The notes under the pieces were generated by a model that worked only from the letters and a program-made list of their open reading frames with translations, was not told the origin of the DNA and searched no databases. A stretch of DNA of 32,650 nucleotides from an uncultured Oscillibacter sp. Its GTDB lineage: Bacteria > Bacillota > Clostridia > Oscillospirales > Oscillospiraceae. How positions within the stretch are numbered: the first letter of the stretch is position 1; each line of letters begins with the position of its first letter. The stretch is from the NCBI RefSeq assembly GCF_910579365.1, contig NZ_CAJTUX010000025.1, forward strand, positions 1-32,650. The letters run 5' to 3'. Of this stretch, positions 8,558 through 16,506 are shown one piece after another. The translations under genes were made by a program, and so were the position numbers.

Positions 8558-10867
8558 TCATTCCGAGGCGTAGCCGTCCTGGTCCACGGTGTAGCGCTTC
8601 CCGTCCACGGTGATGGTGATGTTCCGGAAGAAACTTCCGTCCTCGTCCCGATAGCGCCAGCCCTGGTCATCCCGGGTCCAGCCGCCCATGTTCACGCCCT
8701 TATAGAGATAGCTGGTCAAGCCGATGGCCTCCCGGGTCTCGTCGTCCTGGAAGTGCCACCACTCGGAGCTCAGGCCCCGCATGCCCGTGGCGGTCATATA
8801 GCGTTCCAGGAGCTTGGCGTTGTCGTTGTTCAGGTAGACTGCGGAGTACCAGCTGAGGTCGTGGATGGCGCTTTGCATCTCCAGCTCCTCCCCGCTGCTG
8901 ATTTTCTCCAGCGTCAGGTCCAGAGCGATGCCCCGGTTGTGGGCGGAGGCCACTTTGGCCAGAAAACTGCCTAGTCCGAAGCGGCCGTTGTTGGTCATGA
9001 TCTTAAAGTAAGTATCGTACGCAGGTTCCTCTTCGTCCTCCGGCTCATCCGGGACCTCCGCCGGAGCTTCCGTCTGGGCCGGGGCCTGGGGGGCCCCCGC
9101 TTCCAGGCTGCCGCCCTCGCCCTCCTCCGGCAGGGTGAAAAAGGGCTGGGAGAGGTCGGGAGATTCCGCAGGCGCCGCCGGCTGTCCCTCCGGGCCGGGC
9201 CCGTCCTCCGGAGGCAGGGCCTCCTGCCCCTCCGAAGCCAGGGCCTCTTGGGCCTCTGCGGCTTCCTCCTCCGCCTGCCGCTGGGCCAGCTCCTCCCGGC
9301 TGATTTTTCCTCCGGTCTCCGGGTCGATCAAGAACCCGTCGAAGAGGTCCACCTCCCAGCCGGTGACGGGGTCCAGAGCCTTCTCCCCCTCCTCGCTGTA
9401 CACCAGGGCGGCCCAATCCAGCTGCGCGGCGGTGGTGTCGTAGAGGAAGCGGGTGGCCTCGTTGGGGCGGAAGGCCTCATAGATCTTCAGTCGGTAGCCG
9501 TCGGCCTCCGCCGCCTGGGCGGCGGAGAGGAGCTTCTTGGCGCAGGGATAGAGATAGGGCACCAGGAAGTGTTTGTCCGGGGTCTGGATGTACTCAAATC
9601 CAGAGACCACCTGGTCCGTAATCAGGGCGATGGGACTTTCGTGGACCTTGAAAACGGACCGATAGCTGTTGGTAATGTCATAGGAGCAGTGATCCCCCAC
9701 GTATTCCGGCAGGTTAATCATGCAAAACCGGCTGTCCACATAGCCGTACTGGTCCTTATAGCGAACCTGGAACCAATCCCCTTTCTCCTCCAGGACGCAG
9801 AGGGCGGTTCCGCCGGGGATTTTCCCCAGGGCGGCGGACGCCTTGTCCGCGCCCTCGTAATAGGGCTGGTCGATGATGGGCCACACGGTGGCGTACAGCG
9901 GCGAGATGGAGGCCCAGAGCTCCACCTCCTCCGACGAGCGGACGCTGCCGTCCCGGTCCTTGGCTGCCACCTGATAGCGGTGCTGAGACCCGGAGATCAG
10001 ACGGCCCACGCTGTGGCTGAAGCTCTCCGCGGGCTGGAAGGTTTCCAGGGTGCTCCAGCCATCCTCGCTCCACTCCTGGAGCTCATAGTACTCCCCTCGG
10101 GTTTCGTCCCACTCCAGGGTGTACATCCGGGGCTCCGTCTCCCGGAACACAAGGTTCAGATCGTCCCCCAGCAGGTCCTGCCGCTCCACGCTGATCAGAT
10201 TCGAGGCGGGACCGCAGAGTATATATCCCTCTCCCTGGATTCCGGGCCGGACGCTGATGCGCAGAGGCTGTCCATAGCCGGGAAGGAGGAGGTCGCCCTC
10301 CCGGCGGCCCACCTCCAGCTCCAGCTCCTTGCCGCTGGTGGAGGCCGCGCGGACCGCTCCGCCGTCCTCCATGGAAAAGACCTCATAGAAATCCGGGGCC
10401 GCGCCCGCCGTTTTCCAGCGCAGAGTCAGCGTCCCCGGCCCCGGGGACCCCACCGCCTCCGGGGCGCTCAGCGCCGCAGGCTGGACCGACGCGCTCAAAC
10501 TGGCGCCGGAGACCTGCCGGGTGAGCCCCAGGAGGTTCTTTCCCTCCGCCAGAATCCGAATCCGGACCTCCATGGGCAGGGCGAACTTCTCCAGCAGCAC
10601 ACCGGGAGAATCATAGTCCCTCTGAAGGCGGCTCTCGCCGCTCTGAACATCCAGGTGGTAGGAGACGGAGGAAAAGACCGCCGGGTCCGCCGGCTGCGCC
10701 TCGGGCCAGGTCAGCTCCATGCTGCCGTTCTCATTGAGGAGAACGCGGAGGTCCCCCTCCTCAAACGCAGGACGGCCGCCGCCGGGAATATAGAAATAGG
10801 CCGCCGCCAAGGCCAAAGCCGCCAGCACAACGGCGGCGGCTCCGGCAAGTAAAATTTTCCGGCTCAT
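8558..10867 (-). CDS. VanX-family (M15D) D-Ala-D-Ala peptidase with beta-rich N-terminal modules and large insertion
   Basis: 769 residues with an N-terminal membrane anchor (about 5-27). Residues about 30-325 hold three Fn3-like beta modules, followed at about 330-395 by an SH3-like module (IPGGTALCVLEEKGDWFQVRYKDQYGYVDSRF). The catalytic part carries the M15 signatures: YEAFRP (about residue 466), SAHNRGIALDL (zinc ligands His and Asp, about 641) and SEWWHF (catalytic Glu and ligand His, about 704). About 175 residues separate the first two motifs, against roughly 45 in VanX. The extra part includes an acidic, Ala/Pro-rich stretch (about 535-620). The last 45 residues (GWRYRDEDGSFFRNITITVDGKRYTVDQDGY) resemble a cell-wall-binding repeat. 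A GGGAGGAG site precedes the ATG. It is the last gene of the envelope operon and probably trims peptidoglycan stem peptides. Confidence 0.87.
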   Translation of the reverse strand: MSRKILLAGAAAVVLAALALAAAYFYIPGGGRPAFEEGDLRVLLNENGSMELTWPEAQPADPAVFSSVSYHLDVQSGESRLQRDYDSPGVLLEKFALPMEVRIRILAEGKNLLGLTRQVSGASLSASVQPAALSAPEAVGSPGPGTLTLRWKTAGAAPDFYEVFSMEDGGAVRAASTSGKELELEVGRREGDLLLPGYGQPLRISVRPGIQGEGYILCGPASNLISVERQDLLGDDLNLVFRETEPRMYTLEWDETRGEYYELQEWSEDGWSTLETFQPAESFSHSVGRLISGSQHRYQVAAKDRDGSVRSSEEVELWASISPLYATVWPIIDQPYYEGADKASAALGKIPGGTALCVLEEKGDWFQVRYKDQYGYVDSRFCMINLPEYVGDHCSYDITNSYRSVFKVHESPIALITDQVVSGFEYIQTPDKHFLVPYLYPCAKKLLSAAQAAEADGYRLKIYEAFRPNEATRFLYDTTAAQLDWAALVYSEEGEKALDPVTGWEVDLFDGFLIDPETGGKISREELAQRQAEEEAAEAQEALASEGQEALPPEDGPGPEGQPAAPAESPDLSQPFFTLPEEGEGGSLEAGAPQAPAQTEAPAEVPDEPEDEEEPAYDTYFKIMTNNGRFGLGSFLAKVASAHNRGIALDLTLEKISSGEELEMQSAIHDLSWYSAVYLNNDNAKLLERYMTATGMRGLSSEWWHFQDDETREAIGLTSYLYKGVNMGGWTRDDQGWRYRDEDGSFFRNITITVDGKRYTVDQDGYASE

Positions 10868-10888
10868 ACAGTTACGCTCCTCCCAGGG

Positions 10889-11632
10889 TCAGAACACGGC
10901 GTAGACGGTCTCATAATCCGGCCCCTTCTCGGTATAGACCGTGAAGCCGTCGTAAAGCAGCTCGCCGTCCTCTCCGTCGATGACCAGACAACTGGGGGCA
11001 TAATCGGAGGAAATGGGACGGCCAATGGCGGCGTACAGCTCGCTGACCGGGCGGCCCACCAGCCCCTCGGCCACAGCCTTGCGGTCCACTTCCGGCTTAG
11101 GTTCCGGCTTGGGTTCCGGCTCGGATACCGGCTCCGGTTCCGGCTTGGGTTCCGGCTTGGGTTCCGGTTCGGATACCGGCTCAGACTGAGGAGCGGACTC
11201 CGGCTTGGGGGCGGGGAGGTCCTTCGGCTTCTCTGTCTGGGCAGCCGCCGGCTTCTCCGTCTGGACAGCCGCCGGCTTCTCCGTCTGGGCGGGCTCCGCC
11301 GGTTTCTCCTCCGGCTTCGGGGCGGGGGCAGAGGTTTCCGCCTGGGCGGACGCTGCCGTCTCCTCCTGGGCCGGGGCCCCGGCTTCGCCGCCGCCGGGAG
11401 TCTCCGGAACGGCGGGGGCGGTTTCCTGAGGCTCCGCCTCCTCCGGGGGAGCTGCTTCCTCCGGGGGAACGGTTTCCTCCGGGGACGCCTCCCCGGCGGG
11501 CGCGGAGACGTCCTGCGGGTCCCCGGTGGCCTGGACGGGGGGAGCATCCTCCCGCTCCGCCGGCTGCCCGCCGCAGGCGCACAGGGCGCAGGCCAGCACG
11601 GCGCAGAGTACCATACACAGTAATTTTTTCAT
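10889..11632 (-). CDS. Pro/Glu-rich lipoprotein with small conserved C-terminal domain
   Basis: 247 residues. A lipoprotein signal ends with LCAC. Residues about 25-180 are a low-complexity spacer of Pro, Glu, Ala and Lys with internal repeats (TEKPAAVQTEKPAAAQTEK and two copies of PVSEPEPKPEPKPE). The last 65 residues form a compact unit: VAEGLVGRPVSELYAAIGRP, then SCLVIDGEDGELLYDGFTVYT. From memory, similar tails recur in surface proteins of related gut clostridia, but I cannot name a Pfam family. The spacer looks suited to lift this domain through the wall. It lies between the transglutaminase and peptidase genes with short gaps (26 and 21 bases), so it is co-transcribed. Function is unknown. 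Confidence 0.8.
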   Translation of the reverse strand: MKKLLCMVLCAVLACALCACGGQPAEREDAPPVQATGDPQDVSAPAGEASPEETVPPEEAAPPEEAEPQETAPAVPETPGGGEAGAPAQEETAASAQAETSAPAPKPEEKPAEPAQTEKPAAVQTEKPAAAQTEKPKDLPAPKPESAPQSEPVSEPEPKPEPKPEPEPVSEPEPKPEPKPEVDRKAVAEGLVGRPVSELYAAIGRPISSDYAPSCLVIDGEDGELLYDGFTVYTEKGPDYETVYAVF

Positions 11633-11658
11633 GGCGTTCGTCTTCTTCCTTTCCAGCC

Positions 11659-13182
11659 TCAGCTCTTGGGGCGCACATAGTTCCAGCTGTTCTTGGCGTC
11701 GTAGAATTTATAGAGGTCGATGTCAAAGCGCTTCTTCCGGCGGTAGGCCATCTCCAGCTCCGTGTCGAAGATGTAGTCCCTGCCGTCCATATTGATCTCC
11801 ACCCAGCTGTGGGGAGCCCGGTTCTGGCCCACCGTGCCGCTGTAGATGACGGAGTCATAGCCAATCCAGCGGGAGAGATACCAGAAGAGGGAGGCGTAGC
11901 AATAGCAGTTGCCGTAGCCGCTGTTCAAAATCCGCAGGGCGTCCCGCTCCATGAAGTCGTGGGCGCCGAAGGCGTAAGGCGGGCGGCGCAGGTACTTGAA
12001 GGAATCCCGGGTGTAGAGGAAGAGGGAGCGGAGCATCTCCTCCTGGGTCTGGGAGGGCTCGGTGTGGGCCATGACGATCTTATGCAGCCAGGCGTCCAGC
12101 TCATTGTTTCCGGTGGTGAAGTGTCCGGCGCTGTTGAAGGTAAAGCTGCCCACGCTGCCGTCCCGGACCACGTCTCCCCTGGCGCTGTCATAGCAGTACA
12201 GCCAGCCGTCCACCAGCTGAAGGCCGTCCTGGGGGACCTCGGCCCTGGCGGTGTGAGAGGTCCAGAGCTCCGTTTCGCCGGAGGAACTGTGCTCATGGCC
12301 GACGGTGGCCTCGCAGACGTCGTAATAGTACCAGCTGGAGGGAGCCACATCCACGTAAAAGACGGGATGATAAAGGTCGATGTAGGCCCTGTCCGCCGTC
12401 CGGCCCAGCGCCCGGTTCAGCAGCACCGTAGCCGCCGCGCGGTTGATGGTCTCGTCCGGATGGAAGAGGCCGCCGTCCCCGCCCTGCGCCCAGCCATAGG
12501 CCCTGGCGGAGCGGATAAAGGGGGCGTTGGGGTCGTCCTCCGCCACGTCGGAGAAGAGCTCCGCATCGGTCCGGAGGGGGAAGAAGGAGGCGACATAGCG
12601 GGTAAACTCACCCCGGCTGACCTCCCGTCCCGGGTCCAGCCTGCCCTCGTCGGCCTCCATGACGCCCAGGTCAGCCATGGCCCGAATCGCCTCGGCGTAC
12701 CACGCGCCGCCGGGCACGTCGGCATAGACCGCCGTGGAGAGGACCGGCTCCGGCAGCAGCCGGTAGAGCATCTGAGCCGCCTCGGCCCGGGTGACCTGCC
12801 GGGTGGGGTGGAAGGCGGCAAAAGCGCCGCCGCTGCCGTAAAGATAGGCCGTATGCCGGTCCACGGAAAGCGAGACACCCGCCAGAACCGTGTCCGGCCG
12901 ATCATCCCGCTTCTTCCGGTCCGCCGGGGCCTGCGGTTCCTCTTTCGTGGAAGCGCTGCCCGCTCCGGAGGGAGGCGCGAGGCCGCCGTAGGGGTCGCCG
13001 GCGGAGGACTGATTGGGGGGGACGGGGGTATCGTCCCGGGGCGGGGGCGCGAGACCGCCGTACGCATCCTCCTGCGTTTGGCTGTAGAGCTGGGACCCTT
13101 CGGTCCCGGAGGCGCAGGCAGGCACAGTGGTCACCAGCACCACCAGAGCCAGCAAAAGCGCAGTCCAACTGTTTTTTCCCAT
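11659..13182 (-). CDS. SLH-domain transglutaminase-like protein
   Basis: 507 residues from the ATG at 13182, preceded by AAGGAGAG. A longer frame exists (to 13230) but lacks a ribosome binding site and would place a charged extension before the signal peptide. The signal peptide ends near VPACASG; Pro at -2 makes lipidation uncertain. Two YGGLAPP repeats follow, then SLH-like repeats at about residues 115-290 (FHPTRQVTRAEAAQMLYRLL, LDPGREVSRGEFTRYVASFF, FHPDETINRAAATVLLNRAL). The C-terminal domain has the transglutaminase core triad: Cys in GYGNCYCYASLFWYLSRWIGY, His in APHSWVEI, Asp in YIFDTELE. It is expected on the cell surface. Whether it cross-links, hydrolyses or is a protease cannot be told. 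Confidence 0.88.
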   Translation of the reverse strand: MGKNSWTALLLALVVLVTTVPACASGTEGSQLYSQTQEDAYGGLAPPPRDDTPVPPNQSSAGDPYGGLAPPSGAGSASTKEEPQAPADRKKRDDRPDTVLAGVSLSVDRHTAYLYGSGGAFAAFHPTRQVTRAEAAQMLYRLLPEPVLSTAVYADVPGGAWYAEAIRAMADLGVMEADEGRLDPGREVSRGEFTRYVASFFPLRTDAELFSDVAEDDPNAPFIRSARAYGWAQGGDGGLFHPDETINRAAATVLLNRALGRTADRAYIDLYHPVFYVDVAPSSWYYYDVCEATVGHEHSSSGETELWTSHTARAEVPQDGLQLVDGWLYCYDSARGDVVRDGSVGSFTFNSAGHFTTGNNELDAWLHKIVMAHTEPSQTQEEMLRSLFLYTRDSFKYLRRPPYAFGAHDFMERDALRILNSGYGNCYCYASLFWYLSRWIGYDSVIYSGTVGQNRAPHSWVEINMDGRDYIFDTELEMAYRRKKRFDIDLYKFYDAKNSWNYVRPKS

Positions 13183-13257
13183 ACTTGTTCTCTCCTTCAC
13201 TCTCGATTTGACCATCGAAATCCGCCGCACGCAAACGCGTACCCTTTACCGGAGGTT

Positions 13258-14616
13258 CTAAGAGGTCCCCTCCGGGCAAAACGCCAGCCCCAGGGGCCGG
13301 ACGTCCTTTGGCAGATACAAACCGGCGGCGTCCCCCTCCAGGAGAAAGGCCTCATAATACTGCTGGTCTGAGGCCAGGACCAGCACGGGGGAATCCCGCC
13401 TTGCCGCCGGGAGCTCCCGGTTCAAGCGGTTGAGACAGACGGTAACCAGCGCGCAGCCCGGCAGGTCCTCCGACGGCTCCGCCGTGAAGTCCGCGCTGTC
13501 TTCGCAGACAATACATCCCTCCGGCGGTTCCCCGCCCCGGACGGGCGCGGGCATCAGGGGGACGTTTTGTATGAGATAGCGGATGTTCCGCTCCACCAAT
13601 TCCGCTGCCACGAAGTCCGCCTCCCGCTGAGCCGTGAGGTCCAGCCGGTAGGGCATGGAGCGGGAGAACAGGGCGGCGTCAAAGCTGTCCGCCAGATAGG
13701 GATAGAGGTTGTTTCCAAAGGAGTCCCGGAACATCAGCAAAGAGCCCTCCCCGCCTCCGCGGGTCATGATGGTGAGGCTTTCCGCCGAGCGGATGGGCGC
13801 GTCGTACTCCACCGTCAGCGGCCCGCCGTAGAGCAGGTCCGTCTCCAGCCCGTCTCCGGCGGGATAGAGCATCTCGTAGAGATCGCCCTTGTGGGACTTC
13901 TCCGGGATAAAGGGGCCCGCGCAGTAGGAGGAAGAACGGCCCAGAGCGCCGTTCACCGCGTCGGCGGCCAGCGCCGCGCCCTTGCCATTCCAGTGGGAAT
14001 CCGTCTGGAAGTACAGGTCCTCCTCCTGACCCTCGAAGACGGCGAACAGGTCCAGGTAGTTCACCCGTCCCTCCGCGGCCAGCTCCCCGGCCAGCCGCTC
14101 CGCGTTGCTGGGGGCGGAGGAGGCGGTGAAGCCGGGCATGTGCTCCGGATAGAGGGAGTTCTTGTTGGGCGCGATAGTGAAGAGGAACGCCGCCCCCTGG
14201 CTCTCGCAGTACTCCGCCATCAGGGCGAGGTTCCGGGCGGCGGAGAAAATCTCCCGTTCGGTCATGGGCTCCGTGCCAGCGTAGTCCGGCAGGGTATCCC
14301 CGAAGTACAGCCAGCCGTCCCGGCCCAGTACCACATTCTGGGTGATGGAGCTGTGAAGCCCCCGGGCATTCAGGGCGGACCAGGCGGTGATCATCTCCTG
14401 CCGGAGGAAGAAGTGGTCCCCCAGGTAGTCCTGCATCTGGGAGAGGTACGCGGCGTTCCAGGCGCCGTCGGCCTTTCGCAGAGCGGGAGCTCTGGAGAGG
14501 GCCTGATTTCCGCCCGCCTCGTTTTCCCCAAGGCCCGCCAGCATCCCCAGGGAGGGCGTCAGGCACAGCAGGAGAATGAGCGCCGTGAAGAGGGCATAGG
14601 CAAACTTCTTTTTCAT
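13258..14616 (-). CDS. AlgX/DHHW-family SGNH-like protein (polymer O-acetylation partner)
   Basis: 452 residues from the ATG at 14616, preceded by GGGAGGTG. A TTG 15 bases upstream overlaps that site and is not used. One N-terminal membrane helix is followed by an extracytoplasmic domain. SGNH/AlgJ-AlgX signatures are present: GRDGWLYFGDTL, FTIAPNKNSLYPEHMPG, the catalytic DSHW motif in YFQTDSHWNGKG, and RDSFG in LLMFRDSFGNNLYPYL, which holds the nucleophile Ser. In alginate and cell-wall polymer acetylation, such proteins receive acyl groups delivered by an MBOAT protein and transfer them to polymer outside the membrane. Here the MBOAT gene is immediately upstream. Confidence 0.87.
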   Translation of the reverse strand: MKKKFAYALFTALILLLCLTPSLGMLAGLGENEAGGNQALSRAPALRKADGAWNAAYLSQMQDYLGDHFFLRQEMITAWSALNARGLHSSITQNVVLGRDGWLYFGDTLPDYAGTEPMTEREIFSAARNLALMAEYCESQGAAFLFTIAPNKNSLYPEHMPGFTASSAPSNAERLAGELAAEGRVNYLDLFAVFEGQEEDLYFQTDSHWNGKGAALAADAVNGALGRSSSYCAGPFIPEKSHKGDLYEMLYPAGDGLETDLLYGGPLTVEYDAPIRSAESLTIMTRGGGEGSLLMFRDSFGNNLYPYLADSFDAALFSRSMPYRLDLTAQREADFVAAELVERNIRYLIQNVPLMPAPVRGGEPPEGCIVCEDSADFTAEPSEDLPGCALVTVCLNRLNRELPAARRDSPVLVLASDQQYYEAFLLEGDAAGLYLPKDVRPLGLAFCPEGTS

Positions 14617-14693
14617 GTCGGCACCTCCCAAAACGGAATAGTCTGGTGCGCGCGGCGCCGGAGCGGCGGCCCGGCGGCCCTTCTAAAGAACCG

Positions 14694-16088
14694 CTAGAAC
14701 TGTGCGTAGATAAAGGGCTGGAAGCTACTGCCCGCCGCGGCCAGAAGACAGAGGGCAAAAAGCGCCGCCGCCCCCGCGAAGGAGAGGACGGTCCACACGC
14801 CGCCGGAGAGCCGCTTTTTCAGCCAGGGGCCCACCGGCAGGCTGCCCGCCGCACCGGCGGCCAGCGCGCACCACACCGCAGGGCTGATCCGCTCCAGCGC
14901 CAGCGTGGAGGCGGGAGAGAGGGCGAAGCCGGTGAACATGGCCCGGAGCACCACGGCCGCCTCGCTGACGGAGGCCGCCCGGAAAACCACAAAGCCAACG
15001 CACACGGCCAGCAGTGTGTAAACATGGCCGAGGAACCGGGCCAGGGGATTCTCCTGGAGCCTTTTCAGGGGCAGGGCGCTCTCCACCGCGGAGAGGAGGC
15101 CGTGCCACGCGCCCCAGAGCACGAAGGTCCAGCTGGCCCCGTGCCACAGTCCGCAGAGCAGGAAAACGACGGCCTTATTGAGGCACTTTCGGGGGGTCCC
15201 CCGCCGTCCGCCGCCCAGGGGGATGTACAAATAGTCCCGGAACCAGAAGGACAGGGACAGGTGCCACCGCCGCCAGAACTCGGTAATGGAAGAGGAGGTA
15301 TACGGGTAATTGAAATTCTCCGGCGTCTCGAAGCCGAAGAGCGTTCCCAGGCCAATGGCCATGTCGCTGTACCCGGAGAAGTCGAAGTAGATTTGAAGGG
15401 TATAGGCGGCGGCTCCCAGCCAGGCCATCCGCCAGTCCAGCCCGGTTCCCAGGGCAAAGGCGCTGTTGACCACCGTGGCGGCCATCTCCGAGATGACGGC
15501 CTTTTTGGCGAAGCCCACGGTGAAACGCCGCAGGGCCCGGGCCGTCCGCGGGGCGTCGGGCCGGGGGCTCTCCAGCCCTTCGGAGAACTGCCCGAACCGG
15601 GCGATGGGGCCCGAGACCACCTGAGGAAAGAAAGCGACGTAGAGCAGCAGGTCGGAAAAGCGCCGGGCGGCGGCCCGTTCATCCCGGAAAACATCGATGA
15701 CGTAGGACATGGACTTAAACGTGAAGAAGGAGATGCCCAGGGGCAGCAGCAGTCCCGCCGCCGGAAGCTCCAGCCCCCAGAGCCGGTTCAGGGTGCCGGT
15801 AAAAAAATCCAGGTATTTGAAGGCTCCCAGCAGCAGCAGGTGGAAGGCCAGCGTCAGAGTCAAAAGAGCCTTCCGGGCCCGAACCCGTCCCATGAAAAAA
15901 CCGGCAGCATAGCTCACCAAAGCGGACAAGAGCAGGCAGAAAATCCCCTGCCACTGTCCGCAGGCGTAAAAGGCCAGACTGACGGCAATCAAAACGTATT
16001 TTTTTCGCCTCCCCCTGGAAAAAACCCGGCAGAGAAGCCACGCCGAGGGGAAAAAGAAGAACAGAAACGGTGCGGAATGAAAAGCCAT
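14694..16088 (-). CDS. MBOAT-family membrane O-acyltransferase (AlgI/DltB/PatA-like)
   Basis: 464 residues, many hydrophobic helices. Family signatures: LGAFKYLDFFTGTLNRLWG, LLPLGISFFTFKSMSYVIDVFR, YVAFFPQVVSGPIARFGQF, QIYFDFSGYSDMAIGLG, EFWRRWHLSLSFWFRDYLYIPLGG, and LLCGLWHGASWTFVLWGAWHG with the conserved active-site His. It moves an acyl group, usually acetyl, across the membrane for transfer to a surface polymer. First gene of the envelope operon; the DHHW partner follows after about 75 bases. The ribosome binding site is weak (AGGAAG about 25 bases upstream). Likely substrate by context: secondary cell wall polymer used by SLH proteins (inference from PatA1/PatB1 of Bacillus anthracis). 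Confidence 0.93.
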   Translation of the reverse strand: MAFHSAPFLFFFFPSAWLLCRVFSRGRRKKYVLIAVSLAFYACGQWQGIFCLLLSALVSYAAGFFMGRVRARKALLTLTLAFHLLLLGAFKYLDFFTGTLNRLWGLELPAAGLLLPLGISFFTFKSMSYVIDVFRDERAAARRFSDLLLYVAFFPQVVSGPIARFGQFSEGLESPRPDAPRTARALRRFTVGFAKKAVISEMAATVVNSAFALGTGLDWRMAWLGAAAYTLQIYFDFSGYSDMAIGLGTLFGFETPENFNYPYTSSSITEFWRRWHLSLSFWFRDYLYIPLGGGRRGTPRKCLNKAVVFLLCGLWHGASWTFVLWGAWHGLLSAVESALPLKRLQENPLARFLGHVYTLLAVCVGFVVFRAASVSEAAVVLRAMFTGFALSPASTLALERISPAVWCALAAGAAGSLPVGPWLKKRLSGGVWTVLSFAGAAALFALCLLAAAGSSFQPFIYAQF

Positions 16089-16136
16089 ACAAACACCAAC
16101 TCCATGGTAAACTTCCTGAAACCGGGCGCTCTAGGT

Positions 16137-16160
16137 TGATTCCGCACTCCTGCGGAATCA
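16137..16160 (-). repeat. Inverted repeat in the leader of the envelope operon
   Basis: Two perfect 10-base arms, TGATTCCGCA and TGCGGAATCA, are separated by CTCC. On the minus strand the element lies about 17 bases after the expected transcription start, well before the first start codon. No T run follows, so it is more likely an operator or mRNA 5' hairpin than a terminator. Confidence 0.75.
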
Positions 16161-16183
16161 GAAAAAATGTCGAATTTGTGAAC

Positions 16184-16211
16184 ATTATACACCCTCATGA
16201 AAAAAAGTCAA
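16184..16211 (-). promoter_or_regulatory. Housekeeping promoter of the envelope operon
   Basis: On the minus strand TTGACT (16211-16206) is followed after 16 bases by a perfect TATAAT (16189-16184). Transcription would start near 16177 and read into the MBOAT gene at 16088. Confidence 0.85.
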
Positions 16212-16411
16212 GGCGTTGCGCCGGCAACAGACTACTTTGGGTCGTTTTTTGCCGCGCAGAGGCAGGGCAGACAGCCGGACGCGCCTGTTCCCCGCCCTCT
16301 CCGGGGAGGCCGGAAATACCGGGCAAAAACTTCCTGCCGGAGGGGTGTTTCGCTCGTTGTCCGTATTATGCAGGCCGGTGGTTTTCTATGCTTGAAGACG
16401 TGCAGAAAGCA

Positions 16412-16439
16412 GCCGCATGACACAAAAGCGTCATGCGGC
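16412..16439 (-). terminator. Hairpin downstream of the 4-hydroxybutyrate dehydrogenase gene
   Basis: A 10-bp perfect stem (GCCGCATGAC at 16412-16421 with GTCATGCGGC at 16430-16439) has an 8-base loop and lies 68 bases past the stop on the minus strand. The following bases on that strand (GCTTTCTG) form only a weak U-tract. Confidence 0.5.
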
Positions 16440-16506
16440 CGGGTCTTGGAAACTGTTTGTTGAATCCTTCCAATGGACTGCTTTGATCTTGAGGGGGCCT
16501 GCGCAA

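Larger units (their letters stand above)
16089..16506. other. 418-base intergenic region
   Basis: Holds the envelope operon promoter and leader palindrome (16137-16211) and a hairpin after the dehydrogenase gene (16412-16439). Between about 16215 and 16410 I see no gene or structured element. Short open frames here have no ribosome binding site and no recognisable product. Confidence 0.7.

Noticed and set aside
6445..8670. A 741-residue minus-strand frame with RVRVRSG repeats opposite the S-layer gene
   Set aside because: The repeats are the complement of the Pro/Asp coding repeat, and the plus-strand gene has a signal peptide and SLH domains.
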